Below, in pieces: positions 11,201 through 18,874 of a stretch of DNA of 64,000 nucleotides; position 1 is the stretch's first letter; each line of letters opens with the position of its first letter. Location of the stretch: contig CAJTIR010000004.1 of NCBI GenBank assembly GCA_910576385.1, forward strand, positions 62,001-126,000. The letters run 5' to 3'. A program made the position numbers and the translations under genes. The notes beneath the pieces were generated by a model. The model did not search any database, was not told where the DNA came from, and worked only from the letters and a program-made list of their open reading frames with translations. The DNA comes from Lachnospiraceae bacterium. GTDB lineage: Bacteria > Bacillota > Clostridia > Lachnospirales > Lachnospiraceae.

Positions 11201-14195
11201 TGAGGTCAAGTATGTCCCCTACACCGCCGAGTGGCAGATCACCGGCAAAAACGCCGTTGGGTACGGCGATGTAGCCGCCAATACCACCTACGGAACCGAC
11301 CGGGCCAACGCCTACAAGATTCTGGAGGACAGCTTAAACCTGCGGGATGTCCGCATCTATGACACCGTTGAGGACGCGGAGGGCCGGGAGCGCCGGGTAC
11401 TCAACGCCAAAGAAACCACCCTTGCCGCCCAGAAGCAGATGGCGATCCGGGAAGCCTTCCGGGACTGGATTTGGAAGGACCCACAGCGGCGGCAGACGCT
11501 GGTGCGCCAGTACAACGAGGAAATGAACAGCATCCGCCCCCGCGAGTATGACGGGCAGCATATCCGGTTTGCGGGCATGAACCCGGAAATTACGTTACGG
11601 GAACACCAGAAAAACGCCATCGCCCATGTGCTGTACGGCGGGAATACCCTGCTGGCCCATGAGGTGGGCGCGGGCAAGACCTTTGAAATGGTAGCCGCCG
11701 CGATGGAATCCAAGCGGCTGGGCCTGTGCCAGAAATCCCTCTTTGTGGTGCCGAACCACCTGACCGAGCAGTGGGCCTCCGAGTTTTTACGGCTCTACCC
11801 TTCCGCGAATATCCTTGTCACCACCAAAAAGGATTTTGAAAGCCACAACCGCAAGAAATTCTGCGCCAGAATCGCCACCGGGGACTATGACGCGGTGATT
11901 ATCGGACACAGCCAGTTTGAGCGTATTCCCATCAGCCGGGAACGGCAGGAGCGCCTGCTGCGGGAGCAGATCAACGAGATCACCGACGGGATTGCCGAGG
12001 TGGAGGCCAGCGGCGGGGAACGCTTTACCGTCAAGCAGCTGGAACGCACCAAAAAATCGTTGGAGGCAAGGCTGGAAAAATTGCAGGCCGAGGGCCGCAA
12101 GGACGATGTGATTACCTTTGAGCAGCTGGGCGTGGACCGGCTGTTTGTGGACGAGAGCCACAATTATAAAAACCTCTTTTTATACACCAAAATGCGGAAT
12201 GTGGCGGGGCTTTCCACCACAGACGCGCAGAAATCCTCCGATATGTTTGCCAAATGCCGCTACATGGACGAGATCACCGGCAGCCGGGGCGTTGTGTTCG
12301 CCACCGGAACGCCGGTCAGCAACAGTATGACCGAACTTTATACCATCCAACGCTACCTCCAGTATGAGCGGCTTCAGGAATTGAACATGACCCATTTCGA
12401 CTGCTGGGCCAGCCGCTTCGGGGAAACGGTGACAGCCCTGGAACTGGCCCCGGAGGGCACCGGCTACCGGGCGCGGACAAGATTTTCCAAGTTCTTTAAC
12501 CTGCCGGAGCTGATGAACCTGTTCAAAGAGGTGGCGGACATCAAGACCGCCGACCAGCTGGACCTGCCCACCCCGGAGGTGGAATACCACAACATCGTGG
12601 CAAAGCCCACCGAACACCAGCAGGATATGGTGAAGGCCCTCTCCGAGCGCGCCGCCAAAGTCCATTCGGGAACCGTTGACCCATCAACCGACAATATGCT
12701 GAAAATCACCTCGGATGGCCGAAAGCTGGGGCTGGACCAGCGCATCATCAACCCCATGCTGCCGGACGAACCCGGCACAAAAGTCAACCAGTGCGTGGAC
12801 AATATCCTGCAAATCTGGCGGGACGGACAGCCGGAAAAGCTGACCCAGCTGGTGTTTTGCGACATTTCCACACCCCAGGCGGCTGGCTCCAAAAAGGTGG
12901 CCAAGACGCTGGATAACCCGATGCTTCATGCGCTGGAACAAGCAATTCCAGAGCCGGAGAACCCGCTGGCCTTTACGGTCTATGAGGACATCCGGCAGAA
13001 ACTCATCGCACAGGGTATGCCCGCCAGCCAGATCGCGTTTATCCATGAGGCCAATACCGAAGTCCGCAAAAAGGAGCTGTTCTCCAAAGTCCGCTCCGGC
13101 CAGGTGCGCGTCCTGTTAGGCTCCACCCAGAAGATGGGGGCCGGGACCAACGTGCAGGATTTGCTGGTGGCCCTTCACGATCTGGACTGCCCCTGGAGGC
13201 CCGGAGATCTGGCCCAGCGAAAAGGGCGGATCGAGCGCCAGGGCAACCAGAACCCGCTGGTCCATGTTTACCGCTATGTGACCGAGGGGACCTTCGACGC
13301 ATACCTCTGGCAGACGGTGGAGAACAAGCAGAAATTCATCTCCCAGATCATGACCTCAAAATCACCGGTCCGCAGCTGTGACGATGTGGACGAAACCGCC
13401 CTGTCTTTTGCGGAGATCAAGGCCCTGTGTGCCGGGGACCCCCGCATCAAGGAGCGTATGGATTTGGATGTGGAGGTATCCCGCTTAAAGCTGATGAAGG
13501 CCGACCACCAGAGCAAGCAGTACCGGCTGGAAGATCAGCTGTTAAAGCACTTCCCGGAGGAGATCGAGAAACACAAAGGTTTTATCCAGGGCTTGGAAAC
13601 AGATATGGAAACCCTGGCGGCACACCCCCACCCGACAGACGGATTTACCGGCATGGAAGTCCGGGGCGATACGCTCACCGACAAAGAGAACGCCGGAGCC
13701 GCCCTTTTGGACGCCTGCAAGGAGGTTAAAGGCTCCGAGCCGGTGCAGGTCGGCAGCTACCGGGGATTTGCTATGTTTGTAACCTTTGACGCTTTTCAGA
13801 AGGAATATATGCTCCAACTGAAAGGCAGGATGACCCACCGTACCGCCCTGGGCGCGGACCCGCGCGGCAACCTGACCCGGATTGACAACGCGCTTTCCCA
13901 GATGCCCCAGCGGTTGGAAAGCGTCAAAGTCCAGCTGGATAACCTTTACCAGCAGCAGGCCGCCGCGAAGGAGGAAGTGGGCAAAGCCTTCCCCTATGAG
14001 GAGGAATTGCGGGTCAAGAACGCCCGTCTGGTGGAGCTGGATATGGAGCTGAACATGGACAGCAAGGGGCAGTCCCGTCCAGAAGCGGCGATTTCCAAGC
14101 GCGCAAGGCCCTCGGTGCTGGAAGGGCTGAAACGCCCCATCCCGCCCCGCAGCATGGAAAAGAAACCCAGACAACAGGAACAGGAGGCAAGATAA
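5292..14195 (+). CDS. Giant polyvalent protein: ArdC-like, LPD modules, N6-adenine methylase and SNF2-type helicase
   Basis: About 2,967 residues. ATG 5292 is chosen because AAAGGAGG lies at 5274-5281. Order: ArdC-like N-terminus (1-250); a disordered Asp/Arg/Gly/Pro linker (~258-376) whose DNA also encodes TnpV in another frame; three related LPD-type modules between ~400 and 960; an acidic linker; an N6-adenine methyltransferase (motif I LEPSCGVGNFFG at ~1448, motif IV variant GNVPFG at ~1511); and a superfamily 2 helicase (Walker A HEVGAGKT at ~2123, box II DESH at ~2287, motif III ATGTPVSNS, motif VI QRKGRIERQG at ~2642). Such proteins are standard in Tn1549-like ICEs and probably modify and unwind the entering strand and counter host defences. 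The exact job is inferred. Confidence 0.88.
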   Translation: MATKAQMYAQMADHAAVQLTSSWNEWMRFLDTASRLYKYPFHDQLMIYAQRPDATACAEYDLWNDKMGRYVRRGSKGIALVDDSGDRTRLRYVFDISDTGTRPHSRTPWLWKMEERHIDSISAMLENRYGVGGDDLGGQLTEIARRLAGEYWADNGRDFLYIVDDSFLEEYDELNIEVQFKAAATVSIAYSLMSRCGLAPEQYFTHEDFMPVFDFNTPATVGALGTAVSQINQQVLRQIGVTILNAEREANKERSQQNEQHLNLHSERGLSDSQPATDRTARNAPGQVRQDAENLLEGSPAHPLQPSADEREAVPAPVGDRPDREQPIGAADAKTGAGGGRDRGTESPRHDAVGGPDEQLQGPGGGDSAGGTYQQLTLNLFLSETEQIQNIDEAENVKASSAFSFAQKDIDHVLRLGGNTDRLRERVTAEFEKQKPVPEIAAALQSLYHGGNGFTTDAGRITVWYGEDGIHLSYGKSARYDKSAQVISWEGAAERIGELLESGQFASNVELAEAEGYERSLLANKLWNLYHDLSDEAREAEYLPSLSEIKGNGFPEESAWLTEQLRDPAFRQPLTEEYAAFWTAYTQDRNLLRFHYHKPKEIWENLKDLSLSHKAFSSEMAEVPAVKQFITEDEIGAALSGGSGFAGGKGRIYAFFQQPHTDKEKTAFLRQEYGTGGRSHALSGATHSGEDHDGKGLRYQKNGCDDVRLTWDKVVKLVAGLIQKDRYLTEAEREQYEKIQAEKELAEAGIVESQSQPAPVHETETEPPQPALEELLEQYKPVVTAAIMEDTAYRNACGHTDHENAVIEGNAAVRRAVLGSGNMQLLKQYSDVPEFRHRLHQEVIAETYPKLHELLRPLSQDDIDEALCAWNGDMDSKRAVVRYMKEHGREKDTAAWLSREYGGPEHTNLFIVRAGSPEEMELPWPKVQRRIAQLIKEDRFFTEAERDNLDDIDPIAIRENLAQRGIVNGQVTEPEKLDNDPFIQQVMVDVEQIAAEEAEPRFSVVMTSDAFPDPEDAFAVWDNQTNDYYTASDGTVRTFSREEAAEQFLAGLEPQEIKADRQEEPAQETAAPAADEPGTLPRDPLASAYGVGDFVFLENTEYRITDLQRGYVQLNDPALAYPIYRTESKEQFERAIRQDPRNSAITDYLPADLDQFSPDLREVLTGEGGLLDTTAKEDIAVLLRSGAGNPAVAQHLSQRFSGTVETMQLETGDTADYRTTDKGMEVEILREDETVLAALYESWEPVAAALRALYQQELDGFSHEPTQLKEQPAEKQPDLGNPPAPEPAPRMTTTPVTRYPGEQNHLPYDVEIHTLHIEKPEPTPPQPTAGNFRITDIHLGEGGPKAKFRANMDAINLLKELEFENRQATPEEQETLSRYVGWGGLADTFDESKPAWAKEFAELYATLSPEEYEAAKGTTLNAHYTSPTVIQAIYEAVGKMGFQTGNILEPSCGVGNFFGMLPEEMRGSKLYGVELDSITGRIAKQLYPKADITIAGFQTTDRRDFYDLAVGNVPFGQYSVNDRAYNKLNFNIHNYFFAKSLDQVRPGGVVAFVTSRYTMDSKDSTVRRYLAHRAELLGAIRLPNNAFKANAGTEVVSDIIFLQKRDRPIDIAPDWTQTGQTEDDFTINRYFLDHPEMVLGRQEPESTAHGMDYTVKPIEGLELSDQLHDAVKYIRGTYQEAELPELGEGEEIDTSIPADPDVKNYSYTVVDGAVYYRENSRMVRPDLNATAEARVKGLVELRDCVQKLIAQQMDSFVSDTAIRETQAELNRLYDAFSAKYGLINDRGNRLAFADDSSYYLLCALEVIDDDGHLKQKADMFTKRTIKPHQAVTAVDTASEALAVSIAEKAEVDMAYMAELSGKTQEELAQELRGVIFRLPGPLAEGESPRYVTADEYLSGNVRRKLRQAQRAADKDPAFSVNVEALTAAQPKDLDASEIEVRLGATWIDKDYIQQFMYETFHTPYYLQGKIEVKYVPYTAEWQITGKNAVGYGDVAANTTYGTDRANAYKILEDSLNLRDVRIYDTVEDAEGRERRVLNAKETTLAAQKQMAIREAFRDWIWKDPQRRQTLVRQYNEEMNSIRPREYDGQHIRFAGMNPEITLREHQKNAIAHVLYGGNTLLAHEVGAGKTFEMVAAAMESKRLGLCQKSLFVVPNHLTEQWASEFLRLYPSANILVTTKKDFESHNRKKFCARIATGDYDAVIIGHSQFERIPISRERQERLLREQINEITDGIAEVEASGGERFTVKQLERTKKSLEARLEKLQAEGRKDDVITFEQLGVDRLFVDESHNYKNLFLYTKMRNVAGLSTTDAQKSSDMFAKCRYMDEITGSRGVVFATGTPVSNSMTELYTIQRYLQYERLQELNMTHFDCWASRFGETVTALELAPEGTGYRARTRFSKFFNLPELMNLFKEVADIKTADQLDLPTPEVEYHNIVAKPTEHQQDMVKALSERAAKVHSGTVDPSTDNMLKITSDGRKLGLDQRIINPMLPDEPGTKVNQCVDNILQIWRDGQPEKLTQLVFCDISTPQAAGSKKVAKTLDNPMLHALEQAIPEPENPLAFTVYEDIRQKLIAQGMPASQIAFIHEANTEVRKKELFSKVRSGQVRVLLGSTQKMGAGTNVQDLLVALHDLDCPWRPGDLAQRKGRIERQGNQNPLVHVYRYVTEGTFDAYLWQTVENKQKFISQIMTSKSPVRSCDDVDETALSFAEIKALCAGDPRIKERMDLDVEVSRLKLMKADHQSKQYRLEDQLLKHFPEEIEKHKGFIQGLETDMETLAAHPHPTDGFTGMEVRGDTLTDKENAGAALLDACKEVKGSEPVQVGSYRGFAMFVTFDAFQKEYMLQLKGRMTHRTALGADPRGNLTRIDNALSQMPQRLESVKVQLDNLYQQQAAAKEEVGKAFPYEEELRVKNARLVELDMELNMDSKGQSRPEAAISKRARPSVLEGLKRPIPPRSMEKKPRQQEQEAR
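6064..6420 (+). CDS. tnpV: TnpV family protein, nested out of frame inside the giant gene
   Basis: A 118-residue protein read one frame away from the surrounding giant gene. It has the full TnpV family pattern: LTYIQNGDYLIPNL, then GKYGRMRKTYLKDH, LYPHLLEIDRTA, and a C-terminus WVGLMNSCKAQAEEILLAEL. AAAGGAG near 6049-6055, nine bases before the ATG, is a good ribosome-binding site. TnpV proteins are transposon-encoded and their role is not known. The host frame here encodes a low-complexity linker (residues ~258-376 of the giant protein), which fits overprinting. Because both frames read as known family sequence, I treat both as real genes. Confidence 0.82.
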   Translation: MNNTLTYIQNGDYLIPNLQLTEQPETPLGKYGRMRKTYLKDHRPILYNRLLMSEKLYPHLLEIDRTANSRLEQLMPKLAQAAGVTEELKARDMMQWVGLMNSCKAQAEEILLAELINS

Positions 14196-14196
14196 T

Positions 14197-15003
14197 ATGA
14201 ACAGCAACGAAAAGAATACGGCCCTTTATGAGAAGATGGCCGCTGAACAGGATACCTTCCGGGATTGGCTGAAAAGCCAGTCCCCGGAGGAGGTCTTAAA
14301 CCATGCCTATGAGTACACCGTCCGGGAGGACATTGTGATGGCGATGGAGGAACTGGAACTCTCCGGTGCACAGGCACAGGCGCTTCTGGATTCCCCCTCC
14401 CCGCTGGCTGATGTGTACCGGCATTTTGAAAAACTGGAAACCGGCTATATGGATGTGATCCGGGAAAGCATTGAGGAACGGGCCAATGAGATGTGCAAGG
14501 CAAAAGAGGAACAGAGAGCCGCCCCGGTCTATCCCCACTCCGCCGCCTATGCGTCCGAGCATGGGGAAATGGCACAGTACCGCGCCTCCCTGCAAGTCAG
14601 TCTTGCCTGCAAAGAAGCCATTGAGCAGGCCATTAACGCCCACTATGGGGATAACCGTCTGAATACCGAGGCCGCTGTCAAAGAGGTGCTGGAACAGTTC
14701 GGGCCGGAGCGTATGCAGTACATCCTTGCCAATACGGTGCTGAAAAAGGAGCATGACGGGCGCATCTCCCGCGATAACAAAGCCTGGGCGAAAACAATCC
14801 CCATGCCGGAGGATGGCGGCGATCCCCGCCACAGTTATGCCTTGGTGGTGGATAAGGTCAACCCCGGTCTGACCGACCTGTTTTTGAAGCAGGCGCGGAA
14901 AGTCCTTCAAGCCCCGGAGAAAGGCTCCGTCCTGGAAAAACTCAAACAGGAGCCGCCGGAACGCAGACCCGCCGCCCCTAAGAAACGGGAACCGGAACGA
15001 TGA
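14197..15003 (+). CDS. DUF3848/DUF3849 domain protein of conjugative elements
   Basis: A 268-residue, mostly helical acidic protein. The first ~75 residues match DUF3848 (LYEKMAAEQDTFRDWLKSQ, then EYTVREDIVMAMEELEL). Residues ~110-240 match DUF3849 (YPHSAAYASEHGEMAQYRAS, ACKEAIEQAI, LEQFGPERMQYILANTV). Both domains are found in ICEs next to the SNF2/methylase gene; no biochemical function is known. It starts one base after the giant gene ends and its stop overlaps the MobC start (ATGA), so it links the DNA-processing genes to the relaxosome genes in one operon. Confidence 0.82.
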   Translation: MNSNEKNTALYEKMAAEQDTFRDWLKSQSPEEVLNHAYEYTVREDIVMAMEELELSGAQAQALLDSPSPLADVYRHFEKLETGYMDVIRESIEERANEMCKAKEEQRAAPVYPHSAAYASEHGEMAQYRASLQVSLACKEAIEQAINAHYGDNRLNTEAAVKEVLEQFGPERMQYILANTVLKKEHDGRISRDNKAWAKTIPMPEDGGDPRHSYALVVDKVNPGLTDLFLKQARKVLQAPEKGSVLEKLKQEPPERRPAAPKKREPER

Positions 15004-15344
15004 GCGCGGCAAAGCGGAAACGGGAGGTACAGGTGAATTTCCGGGTTTCCCCGGAGGAGCTGGCCCTGATTGAGCAGAAAATGTCCCAGCTTGGAACCGT
15101 CAACCGGGAAGCCTACCTGCGGAAAATGGCGCTGGACGGCTATGTGGTAAAGCTGGATCTGCCGGAGCTGAAGGAGCTGGTGTCCCTGATGCGCTATTCC
15201 AGCAACAACTTAAACCAGTTGACCCGTAAAGTACATGAAACCGGGCGGGTTTATGACGCTGACCTGGAGGATATATCCCAGCGGCAGGAACAGCTTTGGG
15301 AGGGTGTGCAGAAGATACTGGCCCAGCTTTCCAAGCTCTCCTGA
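15000..15344 (+). CDS. mobC: Plasmid-mobilisation relaxosome protein, MobC-like
   Basis: A 114-residue protein with an N-terminal ribbon-helix-helix pattern (REVQVNFRVSPEELALIEQKM) and the MobC signature (LMRYSSNNLNQLTRKVHETG). MobC proteins bind next to the nick site, help open oriT and recruit the relaxase. The start ATG at 15000 overlaps the previous stop, giving tight translational coupling. A strong hairpin terminator follows directly, so the long transfer operon seems to end here and the relaxase is transcribed separately. Confidence 0.85.
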   Translation: MSAAKRKREVQVNFRVSPEELALIEQKMSQLGTVNREAYLRKMALDGYVVKLDLPELKELVSLMRYSSNNLNQLTRKVHETGRVYDADLEDISQRQEQLWEGVQKILAQLSKLS

Positions 15345-15364
15345 CCGGATAGTTTGCTCCATCT

Positions 15365-15418
15365 GCGGAGGGAGGAACGGCGTTCTTCGCCGCGCCTTCC
15401 TCCGCTTTTTCTTTTTGA
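15365..15418 (+). terminator. Rho-independent terminator after mobC
   Basis: Arms GCGGAGG...CCTCCGC with an inner GGCG/CGCC stem, followed by TTTTTCTTTTT. Confidence 0.8.
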
Positions 15419-15493
15419 CGGTAAACTTGCCGGATGTGCCGGAATCATGGATAATAGCGGCAGAACAGGGTTTTACGAAAGGAGTGGACTGCT

Positions 15494-15808
15494 ATGATGT
15501 CATTTGAACAGGTGATAGACATTTTTGGGGACTATCTGGCATTGGATACAGAAATGGAAGTCTGCAAAAGCCGGTATGGGTATATCCGGGTGGAGTTTCA
15601 TGGGACAGGGGAATTACCCGGCTATTGCAGCGGCATGGTCTGCCGTACCCCAAAGGAGCTTTTTGACCTTCTGCTTTCCGATTATGAAAGCTATCTGGAA
15701 ATCCAGCGGACAAAAGGACGCAGAGATGTGACGGAGGAAGATAAAAACGAAATTACCGCACTGTGTCAATCCCGTTTGGAGAAGTGGGAAAAAGGAAACG
15801 CCAGATAG
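15494..15808 (+). CDS. Hypothetical ICE protein
   Basis: A 104-residue protein that I do not recognise. It begins MMSFEQVIDIFGDYLALDTEMEVC and contains a short Gly/Tyr-rich central part and a charged C-terminus (EEDKNEITALCQSRLEKWEK). AAAGGAG at 15478-15484 lies nine bases before ATG 15494. It sits alone between the mobC terminator and its own terminator before the relaxase gene, and uses codons like its neighbours. No membrane segment or known motif is visible. It is probably a real small gene of the element because both its start signals and its terminator are intact. Confidence 0.65.
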   Translation: MMSFEQVIDIFGDYLALDTEMEVCKSRYGYIRVEFHGTGELPGYCSGMVCRTPKELFDLLLSDYESYLEIQRTKGRRDVTEEDKNEITALCQSRLEKWEKGNAR

Positions 15809-15878
15809 CTTTGGGTGATTTACTTTTGGCATGAAACAGGATAATCCGATATAAAAATGTTGAATAAAAAGAAACAAG

Positions 15879-15906
15879 CGGTCTGCGTATGCAGGCCGTT
15901 TTGTTA
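15879..15906 (+). terminator. Terminator after the hypothetical gene
   Basis: CGGTCTGC / GCAGGCCG hairpin with a 4-base loop, followed by TTTTGTT, in the gap before the relaxase. Confidence 0.6.
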
Positions 15907-15924
15907 TGAAGGGAGGATTCCATC

Positions 15925-17343
15925 ATGGCAACCACACGCATCATGCCGCTGCACACCGGTAAGGGCCGCACCGAAAGTCAGGCTGTCAGTGACATCATCG
16001 ACTATGTATCTAACCCGCAAAAGACAGATAACGGCAGGCTTGTCACCGGCTTTGCGTGTGACAGCCGGGTAGCCGACGCCGAGTTTCTGTTGGCAAAACG
16101 GGAGTACATTTCTACCACCGGACGGGTACGGGGCGCGGACGATGTGCTGGCCTACCATGTCCGGCAGTCCTTTGTCCCCGGCGAGATTACCCCGGAAGAA
16201 GCAAACCGGCTGGGCGTGGAGTTTGCAAAGCGGTTCACCAAGGGCAGTCACGCCTTTGTGGTCTGTACCCATATCGACAAGTCCCATATCCATAACCACA
16301 TCATCTGGAACGCGGTCAATCTGAACTGTGACCGGAAATTCCGAAACTTTTGGGGCAGTACCCGCGCGGTCCGGCGGCTCAACGATACCATCTGTGTTGA
16401 GAACGGCTATTCCATTGTAGAGGACCCAAAACCGCATGGAAAAAGCTATAACAAGTGGCTGGGGGATCAGGCGAAGCCCTCCCACCGGGAACAGCTCCGC
16501 GTGATGATTGACCAGGCATTAGAACAGAAACCGGCAGACTTTGACGCGCTGTTAAAGCTGCTTGCGGAAATGGGTTGTGAGGTGTCACGCCGGGGACAGG
16601 CAATCCGGCTCAAAGCCCCCGGCTGGAAGAATGTTGCCCGCATGGATGAAAAGCTGGGACAAGGGTACAGCGAAGATGAAATACGGGCGGTCCTTGCCGG
16701 AGAAAAGCAGCATACGCCCCGCAGAAAAGACGCGGTTTCAACTCCCACTCCCAAGGTCAATCTTCTGGTGGATATTCAGGAGAAATTGCAGGCCGGAAAA
16801 GGCGCTGGCTATGCGCGCTGGGCAAAGGTATTCAATCTGAAACAGATGGCGCAGACGATGAACTACCTCACCGAGCATGGTCTGCTGGAATATGCAGTCT
16901 TGGAAGAAAAAGCGGCTGCTGCTACCACCCGCCACAATGAGCTGTCGGCGCAGATCAAGGCGGCGGAAACCCGCATGGCGGAGATAGCCGTACTGCGGAC
17001 CCACATCATCAATTATGTGAAAACCCGCGAGGTCTATGCGGCCTACCGCAAGGCGGGATATTCCAAGAAATTTTTAGCGGAACATGAAGCGGATATTTTG
17101 CTCCACAAGGCGGCAAAACAGGCATTTGACGATTTGGGTATCAAGAAGCTGCCCACCGTCAAGAGCTTGCAGGCCGAGTATGCCCAGCTGTTGGAAGGAA
17201 AGAAAAAAGACTATGCCGAGTACCGGCGCTCCCGCGAGGAAATGCGGGAACTGCTGGCCGCAAAAGCCAACGTGGACCGGCTGATGGGATATGGGGAGGA
17301 ACGCCAGAATGACCGGGAAAAGGAACAGGGGCAGGACCGCTGA
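15925..17343 (+). CDS. MobA/MobL-type relaxase (MOBP)
   Basis: A 472-residue relaxase that nicks oriT and leads the single strand into the recipient. The probable catalytic tyrosine is Y27 (SDIIDYVSNP). The metal-binding histidine cluster HIDKSHIHNH is at residues 116-125 and has the H-x-H pattern of MOBP enzymes. The second half is helical and charged (leucine-rich heptads, residues ~300-460), typical of the relaxase C-terminus. GGGAGG lies 5-10 bases before ATG 15925. The oriT-like hairpin array begins about 60 bases after the stop. In this element type MobC and this enzyme form the relaxosome. Confidence 0.92.
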   Translation: MATTRIMPLHTGKGRTESQAVSDIIDYVSNPQKTDNGRLVTGFACDSRVADAEFLLAKREYISTTGRVRGADDVLAYHVRQSFVPGEITPEEANRLGVEFAKRFTKGSHAFVVCTHIDKSHIHNHIIWNAVNLNCDRKFRNFWGSTRAVRRLNDTICVENGYSIVEDPKPHGKSYNKWLGDQAKPSHREQLRVMIDQALEQKPADFDALLKLLAEMGCEVSRRGQAIRLKAPGWKNVARMDEKLGQGYSEDEIRAVLAGEKQHTPRRKDAVSTPTPKVNLLVDIQEKLQAGKGAGYARWAKVFNLKQMAQTMNYLTEHGLLEYAVLEEKAAAATTRHNELSAQIKAAETRMAEIAVLRTHIINYVKTREVYAAYRKAGYSKKFLAEHEADILLHKAAKQAFDDLGIKKLPTVKSLQAEYAQLLEGKKKDYAEYRRSREEMRELLAAKANVDRLMGYGEERQNDREKEQGQDR

Positions 17344-17399
17344 CGCGCCCGTTTTTTCGTATTTTCTCACCGCCGCAGGCAGGTGAAAAGCGTTCCGCA

Positions 17400-17530
17400 G
17401 GAACGCGCAGCCACAGAATGAAATTCTGTGTTCAAAAGGGGCTTGGGGAATCCCCAACAAGCAGCGCCAGGAGCCGGATGGCTATCCTGGGGCATTGCTT
17501 GCCACGGTTATCCCGGAACGGGATAACCTT
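17400..17530 (+). other. Candidate oriT (site A): hairpin array with a GGGG/CCCC-AACAAGCA motif
   Basis: Consecutive inverted repeats: CACAGAAT/ATTCTGTG (17412-17430), TTGGGGAATCCCCAA (17443-17457) followed by CAAGCA, CCAGGA/TCCTGG, and GGTTATCCCG/CGGGATAACC (17506-17528). The same GGGG-n-CCCCAACAAGCA block recurs at 42.48 kb (minus strand) and 53.27 kb. Its place just after the relaxase and the hairpin-plus-conserved-flank design fit a nick region. The assignment is inferred; no nick site is proven. Confidence 0.55.
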
Positions 17531-17552
17531 CTTTTTCTCGAAAAAGAACAAA

Positions 17553-17586
17553 GCCGGTGAGGAATTTGTTAAATTCACTCACCGGC
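17553..17586 (-). terminator. Terminator of the XRE regulator gene
   Basis: Stem GCCGGTGAG/CTCACCGGC extended by GAATTT/AAATTC, just beyond the stop of the minus-strand gene. On the minus strand it runs into TTTGTTCTTTTTC. A second perfect hairpin (TTCTTTTT/AAAAAGAA, 17529-17548) follows it. Confidence 0.7.
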
Positions 17587-17943
17587 TCAATTCGTTTCAA
17601 ATTTCTCGGATAGTTCGGTTAGTTCTTTCATGGTTTCCTGCGTATGGTGCAAGAGGGTTTCACGCATTTCTGACGGGCAGCTGCAATACAGCATCTTCAT
17701 CTGACCGGCTCCCTCATCTTCCGGGGAAACATCCGGATTGATTAAAGAATCCAGAGAAATCGGCAGTACCTTTGCCAGTGCCTTCAAAATCAAAAAGGAC
17801 GGATTCATCTGCCCTTTTTCAATCTTGGCAATCTGCTTGACAGATACATGGCTCAAATCAGAAAGCTCCTGCTGTGTCAGGCTTTTTCCTTTTCGGGCTT
17901 CCCGCATTTTTTGCCCTAAAGCGGTTAAATCATCAATCGGCAT
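17587..17943 (-). CDS. XRE-family transcriptional regulator
   Basis: A 118-residue protein with a helix-turn-helix at residues ~8-62 (LGQKMREARKGKSLTQQELS, then VKQIAKIEKGQMNPS), the pattern of XRE/Cro repressors. ATG 17943 is chosen over ATG 17949 because GAGGTG then has 7-base spacing. It is divergent from the regulator/kinase pair to its right and lies between the oriT-like region and the cargo genes. The same slot in the second element holds a frameshifted homologue at 41.99-42.34 kb. It probably controls element or cargo genes; the target is unknown. Confidence 0.82.
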   Translation of the reverse strand: MPIDDLTALGQKMREARKGKSLTQQELSDLSHVSVKQIAKIEKGQMNPSFLILKALAKVLPISLDSLINPDVSPEDEGAGQMKMLYCSCPSEMRETLLHHTQETMKELTELSEKFETN

Positions 17944-18114
17944 AATCATTCACCTCGAATATATTCTATCGTGCCGATTTACACAAAGGAATAACCTTAT
18001 TATGCCGACTAACAGGTATGATTATGCTGTTTTTTTAGTGAGATATAAACGCTATCCTTGTATCACTAACCAAATCAAATTATAATAGAGGTGGATATTT
18101 TTTTGAAAAAATCC

Positions 18115-18153
18115 GTCCGCTGTAACATTTCGCGGACATTTGCCTGTTATACT
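18115..18153 (+). promoter_or_regulatory. Operator and -10 box before the response regulator gene
   Basis: GTCCGC (18115-18120), TGTAACATTTC, then GCGGAC (18132-18137), followed by TATACT (18148-18153). The -35 is weak and is replaced by the motif, as expected for an activated promoter. The motif recurs at 20.7 and 23.95-24.01 kb. Confidence 0.6.
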
Positions 18154-18181
18154 ATCTGCAAAAAGCAAAGGAAGTGAGGAT

Positions 18182-18874
18182 ATGAAGCAGATTTTAATTG
18201 TCGAGGACGACAGTTTTTTGAATAAGATGTTAGACTATAACCTGACCGCAGACGGCTACGGCGTGACCGCTGCCCTAAACGCCAGAACCGCAGCCAACGC
18301 CATCCGCCAGCGGGAATTTGACTTAGTGCTGCTGGACATCAACCTGCCAGACGGGAACGGTTTTGAGCTGTGCAAACTGATAAAGCCCCAGCACCCGGAC
18401 ACCATCGTGATTTTCCTGACCGCCAACGATCAGGAGAGCGACCAGATACGGGGCTATGAGGTGGGCGCGGTGGACTACATCACAAAGCCCTTTGTGATCG
18501 GGGCCTTGCAGCGGAAAATCAAAGCCATGTTTGCCATGCTGGAACACCACAAACCGGCCAAGGACATTTACGACGACGGGCGGCTGTTTCTGGACTTCTC
18601 GGAGCAGACGGCTTCCCTAAACGGCAAGCCCCTGACCCTATCCCCGATGGAGTATAAAATGCTGAACCTGTTCCGTAAAAATCCCCGGCAAGTGCTGACC
18701 CGTGGGCAGCTTTTGGAAAAGCTGTGGGATATAGACGAAAGGTTTGTGGACGAACACACCCTGACAACCTCCATCAGCCGGATTCGCAGCAAGATCGAAT
18801 CCGGCGGCGGCGCCCCCTACATCAAGACTGTTTACGGTATGGGCTATCAATGGACGGGAGGCGAGGCAAAATGA
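18182..18874 (+). CDS. OmpR-family response regulator of the ICE1 ABC module
   Basis: A 230-residue regulator. The receiver domain (1-115) has the acidic pair ED at 8-9, phospho-acceptor D52 in LLDINLPDG and the conserved TKPF. The C-terminal winged helix (~130-230) has the family end VYGMGYQW. GTGAGGA before ATG 18182 serves as ribosome-binding site; the longer frame upstream has no such signal. Its stop overlaps the kinase start by four bases. Together with the ABC transporter downstream it resembles the BceRS/VraRS-type peptide-antibiotic sensing units. The repeated operator before this operon, the ABC genes and the double receiver is probably its binding site (inference). Confidence 0.9.
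   Translation: MKQILIVEDDSFLNKMLDYNLTADGYGVTAALNARTAANAIRQREFDLVLLDINLPDGNGFELCKLIKPQHPDTIVIFLTANDQESDQIRGYEVGAVDYITKPFVIGALQRKIKAMFAMLEHHKPAKDIYDDGRLFLDFSEQTASLNGKPLTLSPMEYKMLNLFRKNPRQVLTRGQLLEKLWDIDERFVDEHTLTTSISRIRSKIESGGGAPYIKTVYGMGYQWTGGEAK

Noticed and set aside
13542-14207. Minus-strand frame opposite the end of the giant gene
   Set aside because: Shadow of the coding strand; no start signal, composition biased to Gln/His/Arg.
17529-17548. Perfect hairpin TTCTTTTT/AAAAAGAA as a separate terminator of the relaxase gene
   Set aside because: Weak all-AT stem about 190 bases after the relaxase stop; more likely part of the oriT/terminator cluster. No T-run follows on the plus strand.
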